Source: Stackebrandtia albiflava
Lineage (GTDB): Bacteria > Actinomycetota > Actinomycetes > Mycobacteriales > Micromonosporaceae
Reading direction: 5' to 3'
DNA: 64,000 nucleotides
NCBI RefSeq assembly: GCF_007994225.1
Contig: NZ_VLLL01000005.1
Location: 1,721,142 to 1,785,141, forward strand
The notes below the pieces were generated by a model. That model saw only the letters and a program-made list of their open reading frames with translations. It made no database searches and was not told the DNA's origin. The stretch's first letter is position 1; each line of letters starts with the position of its first letter. The position numbers and the translations under genes were made by a program. Shown piece after piece: positions 40,481-49,843 of the stretch.

Positions 40481-41443
40481 CTACCGCGACGGCATCAGTC
40501 CGTGCCGGCTGAGCCACGCGTCCATCTCGGCGAAGAACAGCTTCCGCGCCGGTAGCTGTGACAGAGCCAGATCGTGACGGCCACCGCGTATCCGGACCAC
40601 CTCCACGTCGTCACCGATCCGGTCGGCCGCCGCCACGATGCCGTCGGCGTTGAGCACGGCGTCGGCGGTGTGGGCCGACTCGTCCCAGCCGGTCTGGGAG
40701 TAGGACTCCGTCGCCGCGGCGACCAGCACCGGCACCCCGACGTTCAGGCCGCGCCTGACGAGTTTCTGCGCCCGGTCGACGGCGCGCAACCACCCCAGTC
40801 TCACCGGGGTGCCCTCCAGCGGTTTCCACGTCATGTCGAAGTCCCACTCGCCGTAGTGGTCGCGGTGGAGGCTCTGCACGTTGATTCCCGGCCCACCGCC
40901 CGGAAGGGCGTGCTTGGGGGCGAACAGTCCGGCGATGTCGAGCGGCGGCGAGGTGACCAGGTACCCGAGCCGGTCGATGTTCATGGCGAAGAACGGACTG
41001 TTGAGGATGAGACCGGTCAGCCACGGGTGCCGGCGCATCCGGTGTGTCCACAGGGTACCGGTCAGGCCGCCGGTGGAATGTCCGTAGAGGATGACGGAGT
41101 CGTGTCCACGGTCGCGGACCGCTGTCGTGGCGGCGTCCAGGTCGGCGAAGTACTCCGGGATGTGCCGCACGAAGTGCGGCGTCTGGTGCGGCCGGAGACT
41201 GCGACCGGCCTTCCGCAGGTCCACGGCGTAGAAGCCGAACCCGCGCTCGACGAAGAAGTCCGCGACGTGCGGGTGGAAGAAGTAGTCGGAGAACCCGTGG
41301 ACGTACAACACCGCGGGGCCGTCGACCGGTGCGTCGACCCGGCTCACGAGCGTGGCGACGACCTCGCCCTCGTCGTCGGCACCGAGCGGGATGGTGCTGC
41401 GCCGGTACTGCTCACCGAGCAGATCAGGTTCCATAACGACCAT
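40481..41443 (-). CDS. Alpha/beta hydrolase (serine lipase/esterase-like)
   Basis: About 320 residues. The oxyanion region is VLYVHGFSDYFFHPHVADFF, the nucleophile elbow VILYGHSTGGLTGTLW (GHSTG) and the late His IRGGRHDLALSQLP. It resembles monoacylglycerol lipase-like hydrolases; the substrate is unknown. Two close ATGs (41443 and 41434) are possible. Neither has a ribosome site, so a leaderless mRNA is likely. A much longer upstream frame overlaps the Spo0M gene and is rejected. Confidence 0.85.
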   Translation of the reverse strand: MVVMEPDLLGEQYRRSTIPLGADDEGEVVATLVSRVDAPVDGPAVLYVHGFSDYFFHPHVADFFVERGFGFYAVDLRKAGRSLRPHQTPHFVRHIPEYFADLDAATTAVRDRGHDSVILYGHSTGGLTGTLWTHRMRRHPWLTGLILNSPFFAMNIDRLGYLVTSPPLDIAGLFAPKHALPGGGPGINVQSLHRDHYGEWDFDMTWKPLEGTPVRLGWLRAVDRAQKLVRRGLNVGVPVLVAAATESYSQTGWDESAHTADAVLNADGIVAAADRIGDDVEVVRIRGGRHDLALSQLPARKLFFAEMDAWLSRHGLMPSR

Positions 41444-41522
41444 TGATACCGCACGCGGCGGCGGATCCCGGGTGACCCGCCGCCGAATGTGGCGTATTAC
41501 CCGCCGGTAGCAACCGGCCGGG

Positions 41523-42419
41523 TCACTCCTCGCCGAACAGCTCCTCGCCGACCTCGTCGAAGACCTCGCCCAGCACCATCCCACCGACGACACCGGCGGC
41601 GGCACCGGCGACCACGCCGCCCATACCGCCGTGGTGGCCTCCGTGGTGCGACTGGTGCGGGATCCGGTCCGCCAGTTCGGAGACCCAGCCGCCCACGAGC
41701 GACGGCCAGTCGGCGGACTCGGCCTCCTCATGGGACATCCGGAATCGGCCGAAGGCGTCGCCGCCGCTTCGGCCGTCGGCCTCCAACACGACCTCGATCT
41801 CACGCGGATCGGCGACGAAGGTCAGCTCCACCTCGCCGACCCGCCCGCGGTACTGCGACGGCGCGATGTACTCGATCTCCTGGTAGAACGGCAACTGCTG
41901 CGCCACACCGTGGATCCTGCCGTGTTCGAGGTCGGCACTGCGGAACTGGAAACCCAGGCCCTCGAAGGCCTCCAACACCGCCTCCTGGCAGCCCAGCGGA
42001 TGCACGTTGACCGGGTCGAGGTCGCCCTTGTCGACGGCCTTGGCCACGGCGAGCTCGGTGCGCACTCCCACGGCCATGCCCCGCAACGGCTTCCCGTAGA
42101 ACATGGTCACCGGGGTCTCCCACGGCACCGGCAACTCGAAGTCGATGCGGCGTTCCTCGCCGGCGGCCAGGCCGAACTCGCCGGACACGACCGACCGGGC
42201 GAACTCGACCACCGCGCCGCCCTCGGCGTCACCCATCTCCACCTCGGCCCTGGTGACCAGCGACAACACCACCTCCTGGATCACCACGTCGTGGTCTCCG
42301 CCGGTGATCTCGACCGTGCCGGTGAGCGTGCGTCCGGGCTGCGTGTCGGCACGGTGGAGGACCGTGTCGACGCCGGGGCCGCCGACGCCGAACGCCCGCA
42401 TGAGCTTCTTGAAGACCAA
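41523..42419 (-). CDS. SpoOM (Spo0M)-family protein, TTG start
   Basis: 298 residues with an arrestin-like beta-sandwich N-half: FKKLMRAFGVGGPGVDTVLH, GTVEITGGDHDVVIQEVVLS, FELPVPWETPVTMFYG. The C-terminus is Gly/Val-rich (GGVVAGAAAGVVGGMVLGEV) and acidic. Spo0M in Bacillus affects sporulation and cell-cycle control; the role in actinobacteria is not clear. The TTG at 42419 is preferred because AAGGAG lies 6 bp upstream; the longer frame to 42488 has no such site. It is divergent from a MerR gene, which may regulate it. Confidence 0.85.
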   Translation of the reverse strand: MVFKKLMRAFGVGGPGVDTVLHRADTQPGRTLTGTVEITGGDHDVVIQEVVLSLVTRAEVEMGDAEGGAVVEFARSVVSGEFGLAAGEERRIDFELPVPWETPVTMFYGKPLRGMAVGVRTELAVAKAVDKGDLDPVNVHPLGCQEAVLEAFEGLGFQFRSADLEHGRIHGVAQQLPFYQEIEYIAPSQYRGRVGEVELTFVADPREIEVVLEADGRSGGDAFGRFRMSHEEAESADWPSLVGGWVSELADRIPHQSHHGGHHGGMGGVVAGAAAGVVGGMVLGEVFDEVGEELFGEE

Positions 42420-42553
42420 AGGACACTCCTTGTTCGAAGAGCCGGAGACACCCGCACGAGACCACGCCACTGTGGACGGCGGCGCCAAAGGAACGACAGA
42501 CTATCACGTGGCACTGTATGGTTACCGTTCTGCCGGACACGGAGGAGACACGG

Positions 42554-42946
42554 ATGGCGGTGGAACTGCTGAGAATCGGGGAACTGGCAACCGCCGCCGG
42601 AGTCAGCCCCCGCACCGTCGACTTCTACACACGACTAGGGATCCTCACCCCGGCGGAACGTACCCGGGGCGGATTCCGGATGTACGATCGCCGCGCGGTG
42701 GCACGGATCGCCGCCGTGCGACGACTGGAACAGTGCGGGATCGGCCTGGGCGTGATCGCCGCCTCGCTACAGGCCGGGGAGACCTCCCCCACCGCCGTAC
42801 TGGCGGGCATCGCCCGCGACACCGAGGCACTGGAATCGGCCGCCCCCACCGGGGACCCGGCGACGGACCGGCTCATAGTGGCCGTGTTGGAACGCTCTCA
42901 TCACCTGATCACCACCGCCGCCGAACTGATGGGCGTCCTGTCCTGA
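42554..42946 (+). CDS. MerR-family transcriptional regulator
   Basis: 130 residues. The DNA-binding part reads LLRIGELATAAGVSPRTVDF and YTRLGILTPAERTRGGFRMY; the remainder is a short helical dimerisation region. There is one Cys (RLEQCGIGLG), so no clear metal site. GGAGGAG about 7 bp before the ATG fixes the start. It shares a 134-bp divergent promoter region with the Spo0M gene and converges with the DnaN-like gene 5 bp away. Confidence 0.87.
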   Translation: MAVELLRIGELATAAGVSPRTVDFYTRLGILTPAERTRGGFRMYDRRAVARIAAVRRLEQCGIGLGVIAASLQAGETSPTAVLAGIARDTEALESAAPTGDPATDRLIVAVLERSHHLITTAAELMGVLS

Positions 42947-42951
42947 CCGGT

Positions 42952-44052
42952 TCACCGCAACGGCTGCAGGACATACCGGAAACCGGTCGCGTCGGCGGCG
43001 TCGGTCAGGCACACCCGGCCGCCGACCGGGTCCACCGAGATCCGGGTGACCGCCGACCCGACCGCCCGCAGGCCGTCCATCACGTAACCGGAGTGGAAGT
43101 CCATCGAACCCTCGCCTCCGGTCGATCGGACCGGAATCGACTCACGCGCACCCGCCGCGTCACCGCCTCCCGCCGAAACCGCGAGTTCGCCGTCCCGGCA
43201 GGCGAGTGTGATCCGTGAGGTGCCACCGGCCACGAGCGACACCCGCCGTACCGCCGACGCCAGATCATCGGTCCGGGTGTCGACCAGGGGCAGATACTCC
43301 GCCGACAACAGCGGCTCCACCGGTGGCGGCCGCCCGTCCAGCACCCGGCACACCATCAGCCGCTCCGACACCGTCAACCCGAAGCCTCCCGTCTCCCTCG
43401 GAAGACGCAACTCCATCTCCCGGGCGGGGTCGTCGACCGCCCGGGCCGCCGCGTCGAGGGATCCCGCCGGTACGACCACGTCACCTGGCGCGCGGCCGGA
43501 TCCGGCCCGCCACGGGACACGTGCGACGGCGAGGCGGTAACGGTCGGTGGCGAACAGGGTCACCGCGTCCGCGTCGAATCGGCACCGCACTCCGGTGAGC
43601 ACCGGCACCGCGCTGTCACGAGCCGCCGCGGGCACCACCCTGGCTACGGCGGCGGCGAACGGACCCGCCGTCACCGTTCCGGCGACCTCGGGCGCCCGAG
43701 GAACGGCCGGATAGTCCGCGGCCGGCATGGTGGGCAGCAGGAAGCGCGCGGCGCCACAGGTCAGCTCCACCAGCGGCCCCGTGGCGGTCACGACGACCTC
43801 GGAGGCGGGGAGCGCCTTCACGATCTGACCGAGCAGCCTGCCGGACACCAGCGCGGCACCGTCGCGGTGCCGCCGTACCGGATGCGACGCCCTGGCGAGT
43901 ACGTCGTGGTCGTAGCCGGTGACGTGCAACCGGCCGTCCGACACCGTCAACAGGACCCCCGCCAGCACCGGCACCGTCGGATGGGTGGCCACCCCCTGCC
44001 CCGCCCAGGTCATCGCCGCGGCCAGTTCTCGGCGGTCGATGGTGAACTGCAT
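42952..44052 (-). CDS. DNA polymerase III beta clamp paralogue (DnaN-like)
   Basis: 366 residues, full length for a sliding clamp. It starts MQFTIDRRELAAAMTWAGQG, with the three-domain repeat visible: VPVLAGVLLTVSDGRLHVTG, SAVPVLTGVRCRFDADAVTL, and the last domain ending FRYVLQPLR. The canonical C-terminus of clamps is YxxMPxR, so the end is degenerate. The usual dnaA-dnaN-recF neighbours are absent: flanks are a MerR gene and an unknown zinc-finger gene. It is therefore likely a second clamp with a specialised role. The start is the first ATG, with no strong ribosome site. Confidence 0.85.
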   Translation of the reverse strand: MQFTIDRRELAAAMTWAGQGVATHPTVPVLAGVLLTVSDGRLHVTGYDHDVLARASHPVRRHRDGAALVSGRLLGQIVKALPASEVVVTATGPLVELTCGAARFLLPTMPAADYPAVPRAPEVAGTVTAGPFAAAVARVVPAAARDSAVPVLTGVRCRFDADAVTLFATDRYRLAVARVPWRAGSGRAPGDVVVPAGSLDAAARAVDDPAREMELRLPRETGGFGLTVSERLMVCRVLDGRPPPVEPLLSAEYLPLVDTRTDDLASAVRRVSLVAGGTSRITLACRDGELAVSAGGGDAAGARESIPVRSTGGEGSMDFHSGYVMDGLRAVGSAVTRISVDPVGGRVCLTDAADATGFRYVLQPLR

Positions 44053-44485
44053 GGTGCCTCCGTCGCGGTGCGGTACGCGGCCGTGGACGCCGTCCCGGCG
44101 CGGTCGGTGGCGCGTATGGGACGGCCACCGGCCGTGATGTCACCGTATGGGGCGGGTGTGACGGTTTCGGTGCGCCGGTACGGCTACCGGCCTTCGGACA
44201 CACGCCACGACGTGTCCAAGCGGGGAATCCGCTCCCAACGAGGGGGTCATTGCCTATTCTGGAACTGGCCGCTCCCCGCCGACTCGAACGAAGATCGAAA
44301 TGTATTGTCGCTGGTTTGGTACACCTCGGTTTCACAGATCGGCCCCCGCCCGTCTGACCGGTCCGGACCCGTCCGCCACGTGGGCGAGACGGCGGCCACC
44401 GCGTTGCCGTGATGTCACACATCGGCTATTGTCCGCCGCGCAAGGTGTCGATACAGTCACCCTGGGCGACCAACGGGAGGGCGAC
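44053..44485. other. 433-bp non-coding region between divergent genes
   Basis: No credible gene. It holds the divergent promoters of the DnaN-like and the zinc-finger genes. A good promoter lies at 44429-44457 (listed). The segment GTGATGTCAC occurs twice (about 44134 and 44409), which might mark a regulator site. Confidence 0.55.
44429..44457 (+). promoter_or_regulatory. Promoter of the DnaJ-type zinc-finger gene
   Basis: TTGTCC at 44429-44434 and TACAGT at 44452-44457 are separated by 17 bp, a consensus-like housekeeping promoter. It is followed by the ribosome site GGGAGGG at 44475-44481 and the ATG at 44486. Confidence 0.55.
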
Positions 44486-45637
44486 ATGGTTGATCCCGAC
44501 GATCTGGACGGGGCACTCGCCGCGTGCCCGGCATGCGACGGCCTGGGCATCCGGCTGTCACGGTGCTCCGGGTGTGCCCCCGTACCCGACGGCGGCTGCG
44601 GAGACTGTGGTGGCACGGGTTACTCCCAGGCGATGTGCGACACCTGCGACCACACCGGCATGGTGTGCGCGCAGTTGGTCATATCCGTCATCAACGTGGA
44701 CCTCGCAACGGTCGCGTCCACTCAGGTCGTCGCCGGGGCGCATCAGCCCCGGCGGTTGCCGCACGGCGGGTGGGGCATCGACTGCGCGGCGATCGTCGCG
44801 GACCTGGCCAGCCAGGTGAGCGCGCCCGGCCTGAGCCCGGCCGACTCGATCACCGAGGTGATCCCGCTTCCCTCCGACTACCACCCGGAACTGCCTGCGG
44901 CGGTCCGGTGGGAGATGGAGGCCAACGCGATCGCGGTGGCGGCCGGGGAGTCGCGTTGGCGGGTGCTGCGCGGTGCGTCGTTGGCGACGCAGGTCGCCGC
45001 CCACACCATGGAACGGCCCGGCTGCGACTGCGCGGGCTCGGCCCCGCCGACCGGCCCGGCACCACACGACACGCTGTGCGCGCACTGCCGCGACCAGAGT
45101 GGTGGCGCACCGGCGATGACGATCCCGTCCGGGCGGCGCCCGGCCGTGGGACCGGCACGGCACGGCACGGGACGCTGGACGGTGGGGCACCTGACCCAGC
45201 TCGGCTTCGGACTGGGCCTGGCGATCGACGTCACCTGCCGGGCGGTGTCCCCCACCTCCGCGGAGGTGAAGACCCTGTGGAGCGTCACCTGGACGGCCCC
45301 CGACGCCCCGCCTGACACCGAGGCCGAACCGCTTCCGGAGTTCGAACAGGCGGTGGCGGCGGCGGCCGACCGGCTCGCCCACATTCCGGGGCGCCTGTAC
45401 CCGGCGGGAGAGATGATCCCAGTGCCGCGACAGGCCCTGCCTCCGGTGGTCGGGCTGGCCCGGATGGAGCCCACGCTGTCGGCCCTGACGTCGTACCTGT
45501 CGTCCTCCGTCGACACGACCGTGCGCTGCAGGGTCGAACCGGGCCGTTGCACGATCCACCTGTGTGCCGACGGCCGCCGCCGGCAGCTCGCGGACGGCAC
45601 CGACTTCGAGTCGGCGATGGCCGCCATCGGCCTGTAG
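44486..45637 (+). CDS. DnaJ-type Cys-rich zinc-finger protein, function unknown
   Basis: 383 residues. Residues 14-60 contain CPACDGLGIRLSRCSGC, then GGCGDCGGTGYSQAMCDTC and DHTGMVC. These are three to four CxxC pairs with the CxxCxGxG pattern of DnaJ central zinc domains, but there is no J domain. A second Cys group follows (GCDCAGS, CAHCRDQ). The C-terminal half is a mixed domain without a recognised family. The ATG at 44486 has GGGAGGG upstream and a consensus promoter. Possibly an RNA- or protein-binding adaptor; this is inference. Confidence 0.75.
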   Translation: MVDPDDLDGALAACPACDGLGIRLSRCSGCAPVPDGGCGDCGGTGYSQAMCDTCDHTGMVCAQLVISVINVDLATVASTQVVAGAHQPRRLPHGGWGIDCAAIVADLASQVSAPGLSPADSITEVIPLPSDYHPELPAAVRWEMEANAIAVAAGESRWRVLRGASLATQVAAHTMERPGCDCAGSAPPTGPAPHDTLCAHCRDQSGGAPAMTIPSGRRPAVGPARHGTGRWTVGHLTQLGFGLGLAIDVTCRAVSPTSAEVKTLWSVTWTAPDAPPDTEAEPLPEFEQAVAAAADRLAHIPGRLYPAGEMIPVPRQALPPVVGLARMEPTLSALTSYLSSSVDTTVRCRVEPGRCTIHLCADGRRRQLADGTDFESAMAAIGL

Positions 45638-45761
45638 GAACACGCGGGCGTCCCCCGGCCACCACCTTCGCGCCGCGGAACCGAGCCCCGGGCCCGACGA
45701 GTCGTCCGGTTCGTGGTGTGCCGCCGCCGGCCGCGGAACCCCGTGCCGGGCTTCGGCGGTG

Positions 45762-46397
45762 CTATCCGGACGTTCCGAGGGCGGCGGCCTCCGCGGCGAT
45801 GGTGGTGTCCGGCCCGTGTCCGGTGTGGACCACCGTGTCACCGGGAAGCGTGAACAGTACCCGCCGTATCGAGTCCACGATGGTGTCGTGGTCGCTGTAG
45901 GACCGCCCGGTGGCACCGGGACCGCCCTGGAACAGGGTGTCGCCGGTGAAGACCACTCCCGCGGCCGGGACGTACAGGCACACCGCGCCCGGCGCGTGGC
46001 CCGGCGTGTGCAGGACCCGCACCTCCACACCGGCGACCGTCAACACCTGACCGTCCGCCAGCTCCGCGTCGGGCGCCCGGTCGGGGTGGGTCATCCGCCA
46101 CAGCACCAGGTCGTCGGGATGCAACATGACCGGGGGCCGCGCCCCCTCGCGCGCGGCGAGCTCCGACAACCGCGGCGCGGCGTTGACGTGGTCGTTGTGA
46201 GCGTGGGTGGACACGATCGCGGTGACGCGGCGCCCGGCCAGCGCCCGAAGGATCGCCTCGGCGTCGTGGGCGGCGTCGACGACCAGCACCTCCTCGTCGT
46301 CGCCGACGAGCCAGACGTTGTTGTCGACCTGCCAGCTTCCGCCGTCGAGTGTGAACTCGCCGGAGGTCACGACCCTTTCGATGCGAAGCCCCGTCAC
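45762..46397 (-). CDS. MBL-fold metallohydrolase paired with mycothiol formaldehyde dehydrogenase
   Basis: 211 residues. The metal-binding signature is [15 protein letters not shown] (HxHxDH), with later ligands in [19 protein letters not shown] and [10 protein letters not shown], a glyoxalase-II-like set. It is co-transcribed with the dehydrogenase: the GTG start overlaps its stop (GTGA at 46394-46397). In M. tuberculosis the equivalent pair is Rv2259-Rv2260. It presumably hydrolyses S-formylmycothiol to formate and mycothiol. Confidence 0.87.
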   Translation of the reverse strand: MTGLRIERVVTSGEFTLDGGSWQVDNNVWLVGDDEEVLVVDAAHDAEAILRALAGRRVTAIVSTHAHNDHVNAAPRLSELAAREGARPPVMLHPDDLVLWRMTHPDRAPDAELADGQVLTVAGVEVRVLHTPGHAPGAVCLYVPAAGVVFTGDTLFQGGPGATGRSYSDHDTIVDSIRRVLFTLPGDTVVHTGHGPDTTIAAEAAALGTSG

Positions 46398-47479
46398 AGC
46401 AGCACCACCGATCGCAACACCTCGCCGCGCGTCATCCTCCCGAACGCCTCCTCCACAGCGGACAGCTCGATCGTCTCGGACACGAACGCGTCCAGGTCCA
46501 GTCTGCCTCGCAGATAAAGGTCGATGAGCATCGGGAAGTCGCGCGACGGCAGGCAGTCCCCGTACCAGGAAGACTTCAGCGCCCCGCCCCGGCCGAACAC
46601 GTCCAGCAGCGGCAGCTCCAGCCGCATCTCCGGTGTGGGCACACCCACCAGGACGACCGTCCCTGCCAGGTCACGGGCGTAGAACGCCTGCCGGTACGTC
46701 TCCGGACGGCCCACGGCCTCCACCACCACGTCGGCGCCGAACCCACCGGTGAGGTCCTTGATCGCCTCCACCACGTCCGCGTCACGGGCGTCGATCACGT
46801 CGGTGGCGCCCAGCCGCCTGGCCCATTCCAGCTTGCGCGGATCGACGTCCACGGCGATGACCGGCGCCGCGCCCGCCAACACCGCACCAGCCACCGCCGC
46901 GTTGCCGACCCCACCGCAACCGATGACCGCCACCGAGTCGCCCCGGGACGCCCCGGCGGTGTTGAGGACGGCTCCCAGGCCGGCCATCACCCCGCAGCCC
47001 AGTAGTCCCGCCACCGCCGCCGGTGCGCGTGAGTCGACCTTGGTGCACTGTCCGGCCGCGACGAGTGTCTTGGCGGCGAACGCGCCGATGCCCAGTGCCG
47101 GCGTCAGCGGGGTGCCGTCGGCAAGGGTCATCCTGCCCGTGGCGTTGCGGGAGTCGAAGCAGTACCACGGGCGTCCACGTGCGCACGCCCGGCAGCGACC
47201 GCAGACCGCGCGCCAGTTGAGGATCACGAAGTCCCCCGGCGCCACCTCGGTCACCCCCGGGCCGACCGCCTCCACGACACCGGCGGCCTCGTGGCCGAGC
47301 AGGAACGGGAACTCGTCGTTGATGCCGCCCTCCCGGTAGTGGAGATCGGTGTGGCAGACGCCACAGGCGCGCACCGCGACCAACGCCTCGCCCGGACCCG
47401 GGTCCGGGACGCCGATGGTCTCCAACCGGACCGGTTCGCCCCTTCCCGGCGCCACGATCGCCTGAACCTCATGCACCAT
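46394..47479 (-). CDS. mscR: S-(hydroxymethyl)mycothiol dehydrogenase
   Basis: 361 residues of the zinc-dependent class III alcohol dehydrogenase type. The catalytic zinc site begins [16 protein letters not shown] and continues with [14 protein letters not shown]; the structural zinc lies in [15 protein letters not shown]. The coenzyme motif is [16 protein letters not shown]. The [20 protein letters not shown] segment is typical of the mycothiol-specific members. It oxidises the formaldehyde-mycothiol adduct with NAD and may also reduce S-nitrosomycothiol. GGAAGGGAG 6 bp before the ATG at 47479 fixes the start. It is coupled to the MBL gene. Confidence 0.9.
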   Translation of the reverse strand: MVHEVQAIVAPGRGEPVRLETIGVPDPGPGEALVAVRACGVCHTDLHYREGGINDEFPFLLGHEAAGVVEAVGPGVTEVAPGDFVILNWRAVCGRCRACARGRPWYCFDSRNATGRMTLADGTPLTPALGIGAFAAKTLVAAGQCTKVDSRAPAAVAGLLGCGVMAGLGAVLNTAGASRGDSVAVIGCGGVGNAAVAGAVLAGAAPVIAVDVDPRKLEWARRLGATDVIDARDADVVEAIKDLTGGFGADVVVEAVGRPETYRQAFYARDLAGTVVLVGVPTPEMRLELPLLDVFGRGGALKSSWYGDCLPSRDFPMLIDLYLRGRLDLDAFVSETIELSAVEEAFGRMTRGEVLRSVVLL

Positions 47480-47633
47480 GCCGGCTCCCTTCCGCGTGGT
47501 ATGCGCGGGCCCCGCACGTCGTGAGACGGCGGTCACACCGCGCCGGTCTCGACCCTACCCACGAACCGGCCGTCGCGGAAGCCCACCCGTCTCCGTCATG
47601 ACGGGGGTGGCGGCGGGATGGCAACATGGAGGG

Positions 47634-47885
47634 GTGAGCGACGCACCGGACACCCCCAACGACGACGGCGAATCGCAGGGCGGCGGGAATCCACGCCTGG
47701 CGACGGGCATCTCGATGGGCCTGTCACTCGGCCTCGGCCTCGGCATCGTGTTCGGCGTGACCCTGCTCGACGATCTCGCGCTGGGAATGGCGCTGGGAAT
47801 GGCCATGGGCGTGGGCATCGGGGCGGCGCTCGGATCCGTCAAGCCCTCCGCCGGCGCCGACGAGCGGACGGAGGAGTCGCCGTGA
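47634..47885 (+). CDS. Small glycine-zipper membrane protein
   Basis: 83 residues. Two hydrophobic stretches rich in Gly/Leu, SMGLSLGLGLGIVFGVTLL and LALGMALGMAMGVGIGAALG, could pair as glycine-zipper helices in the membrane. The start is uncertain: a GTG at 47634 fits codon use but has GGAGG nearly touching it, and an ATG at 47599 is possible. The stop overlaps the peroxiredoxin start (GTGA at 47882-47885), so the two genes are coupled. Confidence 0.65.
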   Translation: MSDAPDTPNDDGESQGGGNPRLATGISMGLSLGLGLGIVFGVTLLDDLALGMALGMAMGVGIGAALGSVKPSAGADERTEESP

Positions 47886-48340
47886 CCCTCGCGGTCGGCG
47901 ACACCGTCCCGGACTTCACGCTTCCGGATCAGACCGGTTCGCCGCGATCACTGAGCGGCCTCCTCACGAACGGGCCCGTGGTCCTGTTCTTCTACCCGGC
48001 GGCCATGACCCGGGGTTGCACCGCCGAGAGCTGTCACTTCCGTGACCTGGCGGCGGAGTTCGCCGAGGCCGGTGCGCAGCGGGTGGGAATCAGCCGCGAC
48101 GACGTCGCCCGGCAGCGGGAGTTCGCCGACCGTTACGACTTCGACTACCCCCTGCTGTCCGATGTGGCCGGCGAGGTCGCCGGACTGATGGGGGTGAAGC
48201 GGTCGCTTCCGTTGGGACCGTTGGCGATCCGGCGTACGACCTTCGTCATCGGGACCGACCGGAGGGTCCTGGCGGTCATCCGCAGCGAGCTGAACATGCG
48301 ACAGCACGCCGACGAGGCACTGCGGGTGCTCCGGGGCTGA
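47882..48340 (+). CDS. Peroxiredoxin of the BCP/PrxQ type
   Basis: 152 residues. The peroxidatic cysteine lies in FFYPAAMTRGCTAESCHFRD, with the resolving Cys four residues later (C-x4-C), as in atypical 2-Cys BCP proteins. The N-terminus VGDTVPDFTLPDQTGSPRSL is family-typical. It reduces hydroperoxides using thioredoxin. The GTG start is overlapped by the preceding gene. It converges with the SRPBCC gene 9 bp away. Confidence 0.88.
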   Translation: MTLAVGDTVPDFTLPDQTGSPRSLSGLLTNGPVVLFFYPAAMTRGCTAESCHFRDLAAEFAEAGAQRVGISRDDVARQREFADRYDFDYPLLSDVAGEVAGLMGVKRSLPLGPLAIRRTTFVIGTDRRVLAVIRSELNMRQHADEALRVLRG

Positions 48341-48349
48341 CGACCGTCG

Positions 48350-48787
48350 TCACCCCTCCGGCGGGGGCTGCCGCAACAGGCCCTCCACGTGCCGCTTGAA
48401 GTCCTTGAGGTCTCGTTTGACCCACAAGCCGATGATGCCGAAACGGTCACCGACGTTCTCGAAGAATCCGGTGGGTTCGAGCACCAGTGCCGCGGTGACC
48501 CGGGTCGTGGTGGCGTCCAGGGGCTCGAACTCCATGACACCCACGTGTCCGGCGCCCTCGACCGCCCGCCACGTGATGCGCTTGTTGGGCACGCGGTCGA
48601 CGACCTCGGCCTCGAAACTCCGTGTCACACCGGCGATGTCGACCGTCCACCGGGAACGTTCGGGGTCCAGCCTCTCTATCGCCACCACGTTCTCGGTCAC
48701 CTCGGGCAGCCGCTCGTACCGCTCCCACTCGGTGAAGGTCGTCTGCACCGGCGCCTCCACTGTGACGGATTCGGTGATCGTGCTCAT
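48350..48787 (-). CDS. SRPBCC-family protein (polyketide cyclase/dehydrase-like)
   Basis: 145 residues. It begins TITESVTVEAPVQTTFTEWE and continues ERLPEVTENVVAIERLD and ITWRAVEGAGHVGVMEFEPL, the START/Bet v1 fold of the cyclase/dehydrase (COG5637-like) group. It would bind a lipophilic ligand. The ATG overlaps the stop of the YihY gene (ATGA at 48784-48787), so both are in one operon. Confidence 0.87.
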   Translation of the reverse strand: MSTITESVTVEAPVQTTFTEWERYERLPEVTENVVAIERLDPERSRWTVDIAGVTRSFEAEVVDRVPNKRITWRAVEGAGHVGVMEFEPLDATTTRVTAALVLEPTGFFENVGDRFGIIGLWVKRDLKDFKRHVEGLLRQPPPEG

Positions 48788-49809
48788 CGGTTCGCTCCCT
48801 CGCGTGACGTGGCGGGACCACCGGCCTCACCGGCGGCCGGCTTCTTCGCGGTACTCCGCAGCGGGGTGAAGGGCTCCACGTCCGCAGGGTGCCCTCTCAC
48901 GATGGCCCTGCCACGCGCCACCTCGGCGTCGAACTGCGCCCCCAGCAGGACGGCGATGTTGCTGATCCACAACCAGACCAGGAAGACGATCACACCGCCG
49001 AGGGTGCCGTAGGTGCGGTTGTAGGAGCTGAAGTTGGCGACGTACAGCGCGAACCCGGCCGAGGCCAGCGCCCACAGGACCACCGCCAGAAGGCCGCCCA
49101 GGCTCGGGATCCTGAACCGGCCCACGACGGCGTTGGGCGCGCCCCAGTACAACAGGGCGAGGATGAGACTCACCAGGACCACCAGAACGGGCCATTTGGC
49201 GACGTCCCACACCGACGCGAACGTGCCACCGGCACCGATGAACCGGCCGAGTGCCTCGGCGAGGCGGCCGGTGAACACCACCAGGAAGCTGCACACGATC
49301 AGAACGACTCCACTCACCACGGTCAATGCCAGTCGTACCGGCCACACCCACCAGAACGGACGGCCCTCCGGGACGCCGTACACGACGTTGGACGCCCGGA
49401 TGAAGGCGCCGACATACCCCGAGGCCGACCACAGTGCCGCCGCCACACCCACGATCGCCACCAGCGAGGCCGACGACCGCGACTCCTGCAGGTTGCGGAT
49501 TCCGTCGGTCAGGATGTCCCCGACCGCTCCGGGGGCCAGTGTGGTGATCTGGTCGACGAGGGCGCGCGTGGTGTCCTGGCCCAGCATGCCCAGCACCGAC
49601 ACCAGCACCAACAATCCGGGGAAGATCGACAACACCGCGTAGTACGTCAGCGCCGCCGCCCAGTCGAGCAGGTCGTGCGCCAGGAACCGCGTGACGGTTC
49701 GGCGGAGCACCGCAGGCCAGGCCAGTTCCCGCAGCCGCACCTTGCGAGGCGGGTCCTGCGCGTGGGACCCGGGCTGGTGAACCGGGTCGGGGGCACGGTC
49801 GGTGTGCAC
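48784..49809 (-). CDS. YihY/virulence factor BrkB-family membrane protein
   Basis: 341 residues. Six hydrophobic segments, including ALTYYAVLSIFPGLLVLVSV (a family signature), SLVAIVGVAAALWSASGYVG and GVIVFLVWLWISNIAVLLGA near the end. The tail is polar and Lys/Ala-rich. Function of the family is unresolved; it was once called RNase BN in error. The GTG at 49809 is used because GGAGGT lies about 6 bp upstream. It heads an operon with the SRPBCC gene and follows the DUF3618/holin pair. Confidence 0.88.
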   Translation of the reverse strand: MHTDRAPDPVHQPGSHAQDPPRKVRLRELAWPAVLRRTVTRFLAHDLLDWAAALTYYAVLSIFPGLLVLVSVLGMLGQDTTRALVDQITTLAPGAVGDILTDGIRNLQESRSSASLVAIVGVAAALWSASGYVGAFIRASNVVYGVPEGRPFWWVWPVRLALTVVSGVVLIVCSFLVVFTGRLAEALGRFIGAGGTFASVWDVAKWPVLVVLVSLILALLYWGAPNAVVGRFRIPSLGGLLAVVLWALASAGFALYVANFSSYNRTYGTLGGVIVFLVWLWISNIAVLLGAQFDAEVARGRAIVRGHPADVEPFTPLRSTAKKPAAGEAGGPATSREGANR

Positions 49810-49843
49810 GTCATACCTCCGGAGAGCGAACGGCGCCGGAGGC

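Noticed and set aside
44300-44485. Upstream extension of the DnaJ-type zinc-finger gene
   Set aside because: It would contain the promoter; the ATG at 44486 has a clear ribosome site.
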